From Fimbriimonadia bacterium (GTDB lineage: Bacteria > Armatimonadota > Fimbriimonadia > Fimbriimonadales > Fimbriimonadaceae): a stretch of 64,000 bases of DNA. The notes beneath the pieces are model-generated. The model was not told where the DNA came from. It searched no databases and was given only the letters and a program-made list of their open reading frames with translations. Every line of letters starts with the position of its first letter. Positions within the stretch are counted from its first letter, which is position 1. The stretch spans positions 1 to 64,000 of the forward strand of contig JAUIKO010000003.1 in the NCBI GenBank assembly GCA_030430755.1, written 5' to 3'. The position numbers and the translations under genes were made by a program. Positions 27,264-37,030 of this stretch are shown here, piece after piece.

Positions 27264-28880
27264 ATGTTTGGGATGAGAGAAATGCAAAAAAATACTGCAA
27301 AGAATATAACCGCTATATTAAGTTTAGCATTAATGTTTTCAGGCTGTGGTTCTGATAAACAGAGAATTGTTTCTACCGATCAATTAAGAACCTGTATTAT
27401 GACAGACATAGGAACGATCGATCCTATTAAATGCGTGGACCAACCTACACACTCTTATTTCATGAACCAGGTTTTTGAAACACTCGTTAAATATGATGAA
27501 AACAGTAATTTCACACAAGGACTTGCAGAAAATTGGACGATAAGCAAAGATAATTTAGTTTATACCTTCTATATAAGAAATAATATATTATTCCATAACG
27601 GAAAAGAAGTTAAAGCAATTGATTTCAAGAAGAGTTTCGAAAGAATGTGTAATCCAAAAACGGTCTCACCAGGAGCAGATAAATTCCTAGGGAACGTTCT
27701 TGGAGCGATGGACTGTATACGCGGAAGAACAAAACATGTTCAAGGATTAGAAGTTCTAGACGACCATACCTTAAAAATAACGACCACAGCAGCCGATCCG
27801 CTTTTTTTACATAAGCTGGCATACACAACTTTATCGGTTGTGGATGTCGATGCCATTGGAGGTGTCGACAAAGATATGACGCTCCAAACATGTATCGGAA
27901 CAGGACCTTACAAATTAAATGAGTTCGTATCTGGAGCGTATATTTCTTTAAAAGCAAATGAAGACTATTGGGATGATGAAAAACCTATCATTAAAAATAT
28001 TCAAATAGATATTATTCCCGATACAAACACTCAGTTAGCCAACTATAAAGCTGGAAAACTAGATTTCTTGCAGGTTGCTAAGACACAAATTCCAGAAGTA
28101 ATGGAAAATGAAGAATTAGCTAGTCAACTTAAAACACATGATACCGCAGCAGTATACTACTTAGCGTTTGATAACGAGAGATATCCTCCATTTCAGAATA
28201 AGGATTTTAGACTTGCTATTATTAAAGCAATTGACAAAAAGAAAATTCTAGACACTCTCCAAGGCACCTTGATTTCTCAAGCAAATGGAATTATCCCATC
28301 AGGTTTTCCAGGATACTCTTCAAAAACATTTCATTATAAGTTCGATCCAGTATCTGCCAGAAAACACTTGCAGTATTCCGGATATAACATAAAAAACCTA
28401 CCCACTCTTGAGCTTACTACTGCAGATTCTCCAACTTCTAAAAAAATATGTGAAAACATTCATCTACAGCTCAAAGAAAATTTAGGTATTAGCGTAAAGG
28501 TCTCAACGTTTGATTTTAACACTTTTAACCAGAAATTATACAATAAAGGCTTTGCAATCTCTTATTCTGGATGGTCAGCTGATTATATGGACCCTGCTAG
28601 CTATTTATTAGATTTATTCCATTCTTCATCTCCACTCAACAAATCTAAATTTAAAGATAACACTTTCGATTACCTTACTGAGAAAGCACAGAATACATCG
28701 AATGCAGATATGCTACAACGATTTAATCTATTCTCTCAAGCAGAAAATCAACTTATTTCATCCGGATATGTTCTTCCTATCATCTTTATTAAAGATGCAT
28801 ATTTAACCAAACCTAATTTAGTTGGATTAAAAATGAATATCATGAATCTTCTTCCCTTTAACACGGTAAGGTTTAATTAA
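27264..28880 (+). CDS. Peptide/nickel-type ABC transporter substrate-binding lipoprotein (SBP family 5)
   Basis: A lipoprotein signal (ITAILSLALMFSGCG) with lipidated cysteine near residue 28 precedes a family 5 solute-binding protein, as in DppA and OppA. Typical segments are FMNQVFETLVKYDENSN, GLAENWTISKDNLVYTFYIRNNILFHNGKEV, the ANEDYWDDEKP stretch near residue 230, and the late FAISYSGWSADYMDPASYL (about 430-448). It would capture peptides or small ligands at the cell surface for an ABC importer. No permease or ATPase gene of this system lies in the window. Starts at 27264, 27273 and 27282 are all possible. Confidence 0.88.
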   Translation: MFGMREMQKNTAKNITAILSLALMFSGCGSDKQRIVSTDQLRTCIMTDIGTIDPIKCVDQPTHSYFMNQVFETLVKYDENSNFTQGLAENWTISKDNLVYTFYIRNNILFHNGKEVKAIDFKKSFERMCNPKTVSPGADKFLGNVLGAMDCIRGRTKHVQGLEVLDDHTLKITTTAADPLFLHKLAYTTLSVVDVDAIGGVDKDMTLQTCIGTGPYKLNEFVSGAYISLKANEDYWDDEKPIIKNIQIDIIPDTNTQLANYKAGKLDFLQVAKTQIPEVMENEELASQLKTHDTAAVYYLAFDNERYPPFQNKDFRLAIIKAIDKKKILDTLQGTLISQANGIIPSGFPGYSSKTFHYKFDPVSARKHLQYSGYNIKNLPTLELTTADSPTSKKICENIHLQLKENLGISVKVSTFDFNTFNQKLYNKGFAISYSGWSADYMDPASYLLDLFHSSSPLNKSKFKDNTFDYLTEKAQNTSNADMLQRFNLFSQAENQLISSGYVLPIIFIKDAYLTKPNLVGLKMNIMNLLPFNTVRFN

Positions 28881-28888
28881 ACCTTACC
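28865..28888. repeat. 24-bp perfect palindrome over the stop codon of the substrate-binding protein gene
   Basis: GGTAAGGTTTAA is followed by its exact reverse complement. The palindrome includes the TAA stop at 28878. It lacks a following T-run, so an intrinsic terminator is only weakly supported. It may be a 3'-end mRNA hairpin or a protein-binding site. Confidence 0.7.
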
Positions 28889-28989
28889 AAATAACAATAA
28901 CATGTAATATATTCACGTTAAATTATACAGTGAGAGTATAATGAAGATAATCTCAATCACTAATTGCATTCAAGGATAATTTAATAATA

Positions 28990-30258
28990 ATGGAGTTTAA
29001 TCATATAGTCCCTGCTGAATTTACAAAGAATTTAGTAGAACTGAAATGGAATCCAAGTTCAATAAAGAGCAATATTCCTTTTAGAAAAACTGAGGGATGG
29101 CAAAGCCATGGAGGCAACTATAATAATCATCTCTGTAAAACGAATCCTAAATCTTTAGTCATTGATATTGATTCTAATGCAACGCGTATAAAACGGATAT
29201 ACTTAGTAGGAATATTTGCTTTATGGCCTAATCTAGATGAAAGCAAACATTTATTGCCTGGAGCTGTAATCTCAGGTACAAAAAATAAAGTAGATCTTTT
29301 TCAAATTGAATTATTTCATCATATTCATTATGTAGATAGTACTCTGTACCCTATCAATGGAGTACGGATTAATGGTGATGGTACCAGCTTAGAACAACTC
29401 GATACTGTTTACTGGCATATGCACCAACATAGACTTGATCTTCTAACGATCGATTTATTAGACCATCCCGTTGAAATAGATAAATTATCGTTTATTGTAT
29501 TGTCTCAATCAACTAGTTTTATTTTATTCGATGTCTTTACAGAATTTGACCATTCTTCACGTTGTCCATTTCATTCTCCAGAGAATAATCTTGTTCTATC
29601 CGAAGTATCCTCCTATATTCGGCTAGGTGATAAGATTAAATTTGATCTATGCGTAAGTGAATTACTGAAAGGAATACAGAAAATAGGTGGATCAGATATA
29701 GACACTCAACTCCTAGATGAAGCAAAAGGATCTGCATTAACCTTTATAGCTTTAATTAATTCTGCTCTCCTGGAATTAGGAGCTCCTAGATCGATACATC
29801 GGAATCAATTAGAAATAGCAAGACAACTTGATAACTTAAATCAAATTTCTGATATTATTCAATATACACAGAAAATTATTGAGCAACTTACGAAACATCT
29901 TTTTCATAAGAACTACCTAACTGGAGATCCTATCATAGATAAATGTTTAAAATATTTAGAAAGAATGTACTCTCAAGATTTAGATGATGATAAGATGGCA
30001 AGCTACCTCGATTTAAGTACTTCTCATTTTAGATTTTTATTCAAAAAAGCCATAGGTAAGCCTTTTGGCCAATACCTAAATGCTTACAGATTAGAAAAAG
30101 CTAGGTCTCTAATCATTAACTCAAATCTATCTATTTCAGATATCTGTTCTATTACAGGCTATTCTACAATGGGAAATTTCTGCAGGGCATTTAAACAAAG
30201 ATTCCAAGTACCTGCCACTACACTTAGAGAAAAGTCTGAAATAAACAGATTATCCTAA
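28990..30258 (+). CDS. AraC-family transcription regulator
   Basis: The last 100 residues (about 315-415) carry the two helix-turn-helix motifs of AraC regulators: the first at MASYLDLSTSHFRFLFKKAIG, the second with the family signature ISDICSITGYSTMGNFCRAFKQRF. The 200-residue N-terminal region is beta-rich (IKRIYLVGIFALWP to IVLSQSTSFILFDVFTEFD) and may be a jelly-roll ligand-binding domain, as in sugar-sensing AraC proteins. It follows the peptide-binding lipoprotein by 109 bases and may control it, though this is inference. A -10-like TAATTT lies seven bases before the ATG. Confidence 0.85.
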   Translation: MEFNHIVPAEFTKNLVELKWNPSSIKSNIPFRKTEGWQSHGGNYNNHLCKTNPKSLVIDIDSNATRIKRIYLVGIFALWPNLDESKHLLPGAVISGTKNKVDLFQIELFHHIHYVDSTLYPINGVRINGDGTSLEQLDTVYWHMHQHRLDLLTIDLLDHPVEIDKLSFIVLSQSTSFILFDVFTEFDHSSRCPFHSPENNLVLSEVSSYIRLGDKIKFDLCVSELLKGIQKIGGSDIDTQLLDEAKGSALTFIALINSALLELGAPRSIHRNQLEIARQLDNLNQISDIIQYTQKIIEQLTKHLFHKNYLTGDPIIDKCLKYLERMYSQDLDDDKMASYLDLSTSHFRFLFKKAIGKPFGQYLNAYRLEKARSLIINSNLSISDICSITGYSTMGNFCRAFKQRFQVPATTLREKSEINRLS

Positions 30259-30273
30259 TAATATATTAAAATC

Positions 30274-30312
30274 ATAAAAAAGCAGATTATCCTATGGAAT
30301 AGGATAATCTGC
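30274..30312 (-). terminator. Rho-independent terminator of gyrA
   Basis: Perfect 14-bp stem GCAGATTATCCTAT with loop GGA at 30282-30312. On the minus strand it is followed by TTTTTT. It lies 22 bases after the gyrA stop. Confidence 0.88.
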
Positions 30313-30333
30313 TAATGATTACGAATCTATAAT

Positions 30334-32808
30334 CTATTCAACGGAAGTTGTTTCTAGTTCTGTAATAGGATGTTCACCTTCATCGACACCATCAACGACT
30401 CTAGCTATACTTCTAACCTTATCTTCTTTACCAAGATTGATCAGTTTTACACCTTGAGTTATCCTTCCAACAATTCTAATGTCTTTGACTTTTGTTCGTA
30501 TAGCTTTACCCTTTGTAGTCATCATAATGAGTTTATCATCTTCATTAACTACCTCTGCTCCTACGATATGACCTGTTTTAGCAGTACAGTTCATGGTGAG
30601 AACACCAGATCCGCCTCTACCCTGAACCCTGTATTCAGTAAGATCCGTCCGTTTACCAAAACCGTTTTCTCCAACAACTAAAAGTGATGCTCCTTGATAG
30701 ATTACTCCTGAAGAAACAATCTCATCATCTTTCTTCAGGTTAATGGCTCTGATACCTCCAGCACTTCTAGATCTGTTTTTGATTGTATTTTCTGCAAAAC
30801 GGATGGATTGACCATACTTCGTAACGATGATAATATCATCATCTCCTTTGGTTTTATGGGCCCAAGCTAACTCATCATTCTCTTCAATATCAAATGCAAT
30901 CAATCCATTCGATCGGATATTTGCAAAATTTGCAAGAGCAGTACGTTTTATCTCACCCATACGAGTAATTAACGTTAAATACCCTTCTCCTTTAATATCT
31001 TTAATGCTGACTGCAGCCGTTACTCTTTCTTCACTTTCTATCGATATAAAGTTGATCACTGGCATTCCTCTAGCACCTCTGCCTGTTTCAGGAATGTCAT
31101 AGGCTCTTAATTTGTAAACGCGACCTCGATTGGTAAAGAACAGAATAAAATGATGTGTATTGACTTGGAACAGATGAGCTGGTTCGTCATCTGACTTCAT
31201 TTTGTTACTGACTCCCATCCCTCCACGTTTTTGTTCGCGATAAGTATCCATACTCAAACGCTTAATATAACCATCTCTACTTATGGAAACAATAGCTTCT
31301 TCTTCAGGAATTAAATCTTCTTCTGTAAATTCACCGACTTCACGAGCTATGATTTTTGTTCTTCTTTCATCACCATGTTTATTTCTAATATAAGTGATTT
31401 CATCTTTCAATACTTTGATAAGTCTTGTTGGATCTGCAAGAATTTCCATTAAGTTTTGTACGCGTAACAATGCTTCTTTATAATCTTGTTCCAGCTTTAA
31501 CTGTTCTAGTTTAGTTAATCTTCTTAAAGGCATTGCCAAGATCGCGTTTGCTTGAAACGGTGACATATCAAACTGCTTGACCATTGCAGATCTCGCGGTC
31601 GCAGGATCATCTGAAGAGCGGATGAGTTTAATAATTTCATCTAAAAATCTTCTAGCTATCTGAAATCCTTCATTTAAATGAACTTCTTCTAAAGCTTTAT
31701 AGATTTCAAACCTAGTTCTTCTTTCAATAACGATTTTACGATGTTTTATGTATTGATCAAGTAATGTTAATAACGGTAAAGTATTAGGGGCATTTTCAAC
31801 AAGGCTGAGCATGATACAACCAAAAGTTGTTCTTAGTTCAGTATGTTTAAGTAAATAGTTTAAGGCTCGATTTGGATTAACATCTCGCCGAATCTCTATC
31901 TCTATTCTCATCCCTCTTTTGTCAGAGAAATCATCAACCCTTAAAATTCCATCAAATTTTTTAAGTTTTGCTATTTCCGCAATTCTCTTAATAAGTGTTG
32001 TTTTATTGGTCTGATAAGGAATTTCTGTAACAACGATGAGTGATTTCCCCATATCAGTAGGTTCAATCATGGTCTTCGCTTGCAAGGTCACAGAACCACG
32101 GCCTGTTTCATAAGCGCTTCGGATTCCTTTTGTACCCATAATAATCCCGTAAGTAGGAAAATCAGGTCCAGGCATCAGCTGCATAATATCATCTAATGTT
32201 GATTCAGGTTCATCTATTCTTTTTAATATAGCGTTTGTAACTTCTGTCAAATTATGTGAAGGCATATTAGTCGCCATACCAACCGCAATACCTTGCACTC
32301 CATTACATAAAAGATTTGGAAATTTTCCAGGAAGTACCATCGGCTCATCTGTTTCTTGCAGATAGTTAGGCATCCAGTTGACGGTTTCCTTATCTAAATC
32401 CTCTAGCATTTCCATTGCAACAGGAGTAAGACGAACCTCAGTATATCGCATCTGAGCAGGAGGATCACCATCGATGTTTCCAAAGTTTCCTTGGCCATCT
32501 ACGAGAGGATATCTTAGCGCAAACGATTGTGCTAGCCTTACAATAGAAGGATAAATAACCTCTTGACCATGAGGGTGAAAGTTTGCTTGAGTATCTCCAG
32601 CAACTTTTGCAGATTTAGTATGTCTTTGATCTGGTGATAGCCCTAGAAGCTTCATCGCATAAAGAATACGACGCTGAACAGGCTTTAATCCATCTCTTAC
32701 ATCAGGCAATGCACGTGAAACAATAACAGACATTGCATAATTAACATAACTTCTACCGAGCTCTTCATCGATATTTATGGTTTTAATTGGTAAATTTGAA
32801 TCAGACAA
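30334..32808 (-). CDS. gyrA: DNA gyrase subunit A
   Basis: Breakage-rejoining subunit of the type II topoisomerase that introduces negative supercoils. It has the standard N-terminus (NYAMSVIVSRALPDVRDGLKPVQRRILYAM), the quinolone-region DTQANFHPHGQ, the catalytic tyrosine in AQMRYTEVRL (about residue 120), and a C-terminal six-bladed domain whose GyrA box reads QKRGGMG, close to the QRRGGKG consensus, so it is gyrase rather than ParC. At 824 residues it is full length. The start is a TTG at 32808 with AAGAGAG about eight bases upstream. gyrB is not in this window. Confidence 0.96.
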   Translation of the reverse strand: MSDSNLPIKTINIDEELGRSYVNYAMSVIVSRALPDVRDGLKPVQRRILYAMKLLGLSPDQRHTKSAKVAGDTQANFHPHGQEVIYPSIVRLAQSFALRYPLVDGQGNFGNIDGDPPAQMRYTEVRLTPVAMEMLEDLDKETVNWMPNYLQETDEPMVLPGKFPNLLCNGVQGIAVGMATNMPSHNLTEVTNAILKRIDEPESTLDDIMQLMPGPDFPTYGIIMGTKGIRSAYETGRGSVTLQAKTMIEPTDMGKSLIVVTEIPYQTNKTTLIKRIAEIAKLKKFDGILRVDDFSDKRGMRIEIEIRRDVNPNRALNYLLKHTELRTTFGCIMLSLVENAPNTLPLLTLLDQYIKHRKIVIERRTRFEIYKALEEVHLNEGFQIARRFLDEIIKLIRSSDDPATARSAMVKQFDMSPFQANAILAMPLRRLTKLEQLKLEQDYKEALLRVQNLMEILADPTRLIKVLKDEITYIRNKHGDERRTKIIAREVGEFTEEDLIPEEEAIVSISRDGYIKRLSMDTYREQKRGGMGVSNKMKSDDEPAHLFQVNTHHFILFFTNRGRVYKLRAYDIPETGRGARGMPVINFISIESEERVTAAVSIKDIKGEGYLTLITRMGEIKRTALANFANIRSNGLIAFDIEENDELAWAHKTKGDDDIIIVTKYGQSIRFAENTIKNRSRSAGGIRAINLKKDDEIVSSGVIYQGASLLVVGENGFGKRTDLTEYRVQGRGGSGVLTMNCTAKTGHIVGAEVVNEDDKLIMMTTKGKAIRTKVKDIRIVGRITQGVKLINLGKEDKVRSIARVVDGVDEGEHPITELETTSVE

Positions 32809-32997
32809 TCTAAGTACTCTCTTAATTAAAAATTATTTTTACTACTGACTATATTTTACCCGTTTATATCTATGTTAAAATCTTCCTAGCTGTGGATGCA
32901 TAGTATCTAACCTTTTCTAATACTAAATAGTACTAATACTGAATTTTGAATGATGAATCATGCTACAAAAAAGTTTTCTCAAAAAAGCTCTCTATAG

Positions 32998-33035
32998 TAT
33001 AAATGTCTTTATTAAGATGAATAAAGACATTTATA
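32998..33035 (-). terminator. Hairpin after the secreted protein gene at 33043
   Basis: Inverted repeat ATAAATGTCTTTATT around the six-base loop AAGATG, eight bases after the stop. Only a weak T stretch follows on the minus strand, so termination is likely but not certain. Confidence 0.55.
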
Positions 33036-33042
33036 CCTTGAC

Positions 33043-34272
33043 TTAGACCTTTATTATCCCTACAATGTCATTTTCAGTATTTTTTCTAGATTCATTCTGG
33101 ATAAATTCTAAAATACTTTCTTTACTCTTACTACGGTGATACTTATCTATTATCATTAAAAACAACCCTTTTAAACCAGATTTGCCATTATATTTAAAAT
33201 CGTCACTATATATTGAATTAAGATAGTGATTTAATATCGCATGATTAATAAGAATAGTTTTAAACTCATCATCCATTACCAACACCTTAGATAATTTATC
33301 ACTTTCTAATTCAAAAGAACCATTCTCGTTCTTATGAACAGTATATTTTAACTCAACATCTCCAGTGCCAATCAAATCATCATCTTTATGACCTGGATGC
33401 AACCATTCATACCCACTGTTACTCTGTACATCAAGTGATAATTTTGCATTATATGTCTTATATGGACTTTCACTCGATTCATGTAAACCTTGATAACAGT
33501 CTCGAGCTACTTTAGGATAACCGAATAATTTACCATTAGTATATGCAGAAGTACTGCTAGATTCTGCTATCAATGCATTGTATACATCTATATTAGAATG
33601 AGATGAATCAAATCCAATTTTTTGTTTAACATTCTCAACATGAAAGAGCCTAGCATTAAAAATCATTAAATTAACATGATTTTCTTTAGAACAAAATGTA
33701 ACATTATTCCTCATTATCTTTGCTTTTTCTTCATCAACTATAGAATTATTCATATCTTGAAAATGCTTCTGCAATGCTTCCTCAGAATACTCAGCAACAT
33801 CTCCTACCAAGTGAAACCACATAACCTTCTTACAGTTCAAGCATATCATCTGTTCTAGTTGTGCATTCATATGAATCCCTAAAGTTTCTAAGCTGACAGA
33901 ATCACAAGACAACTCTTCACACAAGCTATCATTAACTAGCTTTAGCAAATCAGAAGACATTTTAGATTCAAAAACCAGTCTGTTCATTGGACTTTTAGGA
34001 GCTTTATTAGATTTCACAAACAATTTACAATCACTATTATATGAAGGCAATTGAAAACTACTCATAGGTTTCAATCCTGATAAAATATAAAAAGCACCAT
34101 TACTCTTTGTAATAATTTCATCTAAAATATCACCTTTGCAATCTAACATCAAAGAACTACTAGACTCTATCTTATGCGCGCAAGCTAAAGTCATGGTTTT
34201 AGAACAAACTAAGATAAACATCGTCATTAAAAACAGCACTGAACATTTAACAATTACTTTCACCCTATTCAT
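33043..34272 (-). CDS. Secreted cysteine-containing protein of unknown function
   Basis: I recognise no family. From the ATG at 34272 the protein starts with a signal peptide (NRVKVIVKCSVLFLMTMFILVCS). Upstream ATGs at 34296 and 34332 exist, but TATATT exactly six bases before 34272 supports the later one. The mature protein has about 380 residues with scattered cysteines, including one CxxC (MICLNCKK), a histidine/aspartate stretch (LHPGHKDDDLIGTGD) and a lysine-rich C-terminus. Polar composition and secretion without recognisable domains fit a lineage-specific exported or effector-like protein. Confidence 0.6.
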   Translation of the reverse strand: MNRVKVIVKCSVLFLMTMFILVCSKTMTLACAHKIESSSSLMLDCKGDILDEIITKSNGAFYILSGLKPMSSFQLPSYNSDCKLFVKSNKAPKSPMNRLVFESKMSSDLLKLVNDSLCEELSCDSVSLETLGIHMNAQLEQMICLNCKKVMWFHLVGDVAEYSEEALQKHFQDMNNSIVDEEKAKIMRNNVTFCSKENHVNLMIFNARLFHVENVKQKIGFDSSHSNIDVYNALIAESSSTSAYTNGKLFGYPKVARDCYQGLHESSESPYKTYNAKLSLDVQSNSGYEWLHPGHKDDDLIGTGDVELKYTVHKNENGSFELESDKLSKVLVMDDEFKTILINHAILNHYLNSIYSDDFKYNGKSGLKGLFLMIIDKYHRSKSKESILEFIQNESRKNTENDIVGIIKV

Positions 34273-34278
34273 AGATGA

Positions 34279-34284
34279 AATATA
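34279..34284 (-). promoter_or_regulatory. -10 box, probable leaderless promoter of the secreted protein gene
   Basis: On the minus strand TATATT is followed by TCATCT and the ATG at 34272. It helps choose among three in-frame ATGs. Confidence 0.4.
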
Positions 34285-34406
34285 CCACTCTTTCATATTT
34301 GCTTCTAGTGCAATACTACTGGTTTTCCGCATGCTATGCTACGCTTTGCTATCTAAATAACATTGTTCAACATATTGATACAAAAACTTTCTCTAACAAA
34401 TAGATT

Positions 34407-34412
34407 TACTCT
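34407..34412 (+). promoter_or_regulatory. -10 box candidate of the Xer recombinase gene
   Basis: TACTCT fits TANNNT and stands six bases before the ATG at 34419, with a T-run but no ribosome site between them. Weak on its own. Confidence 0.3.
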
Positions 34413-34418
34413 TTTTTC

Positions 34419-35324
34419 ATGAGTAGAATAAAATTCTATAATCATCCAAGTTATAATAGAATTACATTGGATAATATATTAGAATTTGTTAATTCATATC
34501 TAGATCAAGTAAAAACGAAAAGTTCCGATCATACCTTAAGGGCATATAGGACCGATTTAGAACAACTCTCTAATATTGTTTCTCACCCTACCGAATTAAC
34601 AGAAGAAAATATTCGTATTTATCTCAGAACATTTAGTCAATCCTCTGTAACCCGGGCAAGAAAACTCTCCTCATTAAGAAGTTTTCTAAAGTTTATGTTA
34701 AAAAGAGGATATATCTCTCATAATCCTTCTGATCATTTAGAAGCACCAATACGAAGAAAAAAATTACCCAAACACTTAACTCAAGAACAGATTGAAAAGT
34801 TTTTAGATATCAAACCATCTGGAAGATATCCACTTCGTGATAAAGCTATCCTAGAACTGATTTATGCCTCAGGAATACGCGTATCTGAAGCAACAAGTAT
34901 TATTCTGAATGAAATCGATTTTGACCATAAAATTATTAAAGTCCATGGAAAAGGAAATAAAGAGCGGCTTGTCTTATTTGGAGAAAGTTCTTATGTATCT
35001 ATTCAGAACTACATATCAAAAGAAAGAGTCAAGCCAACCGGAAAAGATTATCTCTTTACAAATCCTTCTGGATTACCCCTTACAACAAGAACCGCTCAAA
35101 ACATTGTTAAAAGATGGGCTGTAAAAAGCAATCTTCCATCAGACATCTCACCACACACTCTTAGGCACAGCTTTGCAACCCATTTATTAGACGGAGGTGC
35201 TGATTTAAAATCTGTTCAGCAACTCCTAGGACATGAGAATTTATCAACGACACAAATCTATACTCATGTAAGTATCGACAAAATGAGAGAGACTATCCGC
35301 AAATCTCATCCCAAATCACAGTAA
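34419..35324 (+). CDS. Tyrosine recombinase XerC/XerD family
   Basis: A 301-residue site-specific recombinase with an N-terminal SAM-like core-binding domain (residues 15-110) and the catalytic domain. All catalytic residues are present: Arg in SGIRVSEA (~152), Lys in HGKGNKERLV (~176), HxxR in SPHTLRHSFATHL (~247-250), His in LLGHENLSTT, and the nucleophile Tyr in QIYTHVS (~283). The length and motifs match the housekeeping XerC/D proteins that resolve chromosome dimers at dif. No attachment sites, phage or integron genes flank it, which speaks against a mobile-element integrase. Whether it is XerC, XerD or a single XerA/H-type cannot be decided here. Confidence 0.9.
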   Translation: MSRIKFYNHPSYNRITLDNILEFVNSYLDQVKTKSSDHTLRAYRTDLEQLSNIVSHPTELTEENIRIYLRTFSQSSVTRARKLSSLRSFLKFMLKRGYISHNPSDHLEAPIRRKKLPKHLTQEQIEKFLDIKPSGRYPLRDKAILELIYASGIRVSEATSIILNEIDFDHKIIKVHGKGNKERLVLFGESSYVSIQNYISKERVKPTGKDYLFTNPSGLPLTTRTAQNIVKRWAVKSNLPSDISPHTLRHSFATHLLDGGADLKSVQQLLGHENLSTTQIYTHVSIDKMRETIRKSHPKSQ

Positions 35325-35325
35325 C

Positions 35326-36885
35326 TTATTTTCCAGACCACTGTATATCATCGATACTCGACTTATCAATCCTTAATGAGTAAGGCTCGAATCGACAAGG
35401 CTTATCCTCTTTAATTTCTCCTCCAGGATAATATACGCCCAAGCCCGCAATCCAGTAATCTCCATTTGTATCCATAAAACACTTTTCTGCGGTTAACAGT
35501 CTCCAGTTATGGATCTCACCTGTAACAGCTGTCATCAGTTGTTTAAAATTATCATCACTCAATTCTTCTATCTGTGCTTTAGTTAAATGATATTCTGTCA
35601 TTATCCTTCGAACAGCCTGAGCTAAATAGACTTGCATTAAAGGATACTGAACAGAGTTCTCCACATCGCATCTCCATATACTTGCGACTAAGTTTGCGTT
35701 TTTAGAAAGAGGAAAATTCTTTTGAGTGGAAGCAAGCCAAAAAACAACATCGCCCACGGTTCCTATGCCAAATTTTCCATCTCCACTTACAGATAACCCT
35801 AAACTATCTTTACAAGATACAAAAAGCTCTGGATGAATAATGGGATGACTTACTAAACCTTGATGAACAAAACAAGCCTTTGGATGATTTAAAAACGCAT
35901 CGTAATCTTGAGGCTTGTTAGGGTCTAAACTCGCCTGAAGAGAGACTGAAGCAACAGAATAATTACTTCCTACCACATAATGACAATCATCTGACATGGC
36001 TGATATAGCATAATATCCTCCATCTGGATGAATAAACTTTCTAAAATTCTCTACTACCTGAACTTGATCTCCGTCTCCACTCACCTGCAAATTACAAGCT
36101 ACGGTCGTCGTCTTTTTTTCACTATCTATAGAAAATCCGTACAAATTCTCGCCATCATCTGTAATTTTAGCTGGTATGAATGCAACCATATCCGAAGTAA
36201 GATTTAGATCAATCATTTTGCCACGCTCAACATCATACCTATACAACCTAGGTTGATCATCTTCATCCAAATCACCTTGCACCACAGCCCACATTCCATT
36301 ATTCGAAATCGTTAATAAATACGAATTATTCATTGGAGTATGACCTAATCTTTTTTTATCAAAACTGATCCTGCCTGAGTCCGTACAAATATGTCCATAA
36401 TCTCCTTCTCCATCTGATGTGTTATAGCAGAGATAATCTTTCTTAAAAACATTGTTTGTTGAAGACAACCGAGTTATTTCTAAACTATTTTTCAAATCAA
36501 AAATAAGAGCACCATTCCTGGGATCAGTAATAGAGAGTTGTATGATGTCCATTGGAGCTGATGGTTCTTTTAGCAGACCATATATTTTTTTTCTATTTGG
36601 AAAATGAGTATTAAAGTGAACATTTAATGCAGATGAACCTTCTGGACCATAATAGTCCACAAATTGAAAAATAGCATTAGCATAAAAATGTCTAAATTTA
36701 TCTGGAATTCGAGCAACTTGATCATCTCTTAAAGATCCCATTCCTGTTATTTTTCCCTGAGAAGCCGCATGAACCGTAGGTATAAGCATCAAATAACTCA
36801 TACATATGATAAATAAGTTAAAAATAAGAAATTTATGAATTCTCATAGATATTACATTGATTTTTTTAGTCAAAGGTTGTTTCAT
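35326..36885 (-). CDS. Secreted protein of unknown function, possibly beta-propeller (HAF-like repeats)
   Basis: A signal peptide ends at PTVHAASQG. The start ATG at 36885 has a strong GGAGGA site nine bases upstream, so the longer form (519 residues) is chosen over an internal ATG. The mature chain contains repeated motifs of the type small-D-D-G/C-x-x-x-V-G-x, such as ISNNGMWAVVQGD, ITDDGENLYGFS, MSDDCHYVVGSN, VSGDGKFGIGTV and DTNGDYWIAGLG, roughly 40-90 residues apart. These recall HAF or propeller blades found in exported proteins of Gram-negatives. The structure is a suggestion only and the function is unknown. It ends one base after the Xer stop (convergent). Confidence 0.6.
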   Translation of the reverse strand: MKQPLTKKINVISMRIHKFLIFNLFIICMSYLMLIPTVHAASQGKITGMGSLRDDQVARIPDKFRHFYANAIFQFVDYYGPEGSSALNVHFNTHFPNRKKIYGLLKEPSAPMDIIQLSITDPRNGALIFDLKNSLEITRLSSTNNVFKKDYLCYNTSDGEGDYGHICTDSGRISFDKKRLGHTPMNNSYLLTISNNGMWAVVQGDLDEDDQPRLYRYDVERGKMIDLNLTSDMVAFIPAKITDDGENLYGFSIDSEKKTTTVACNLQVSGDGDQVQVVENFRKFIHPDGGYYAISAMSDDCHYVVGSNYSVASVSLQASLDPNKPQDYDAFLNHPKACFVHQGLVSHPIIHPELFVSCKDSLGLSVSGDGKFGIGTVGDVVFWLASTQKNFPLSKNANLVASIWRCDVENSVQYPLMQVYLAQAVRRIMTEYHLTKAQIEELSDDNFKQLMTAVTGEIHNWRLLTAEKCFMDTNGDYWIAGLGVYYPGGEIKEDKPCRFEPYSLRIDKSSIDDIQWSGK

Positions 36886-37030
36886 TTATTAAATCCTCCG
36901 TATATATAAATAAGTTTAGCATGATAAAATGGCTATTCTTTGTTAAATAATATTGAATAATTCTAGTCATTCATAATTAAACATGTTTTAAATGAATGTA
37001 CGTAAAGGATAAGCAGTAAACTAATATAAA

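Noticed and set aside
34419-35324. Tyrosine recombinase as an integrase of a mobile element
   Set aside because: Size and motifs fit housekeeping XerC/D, and no direct repeats, tRNA-end duplication or cargo genes flank it.
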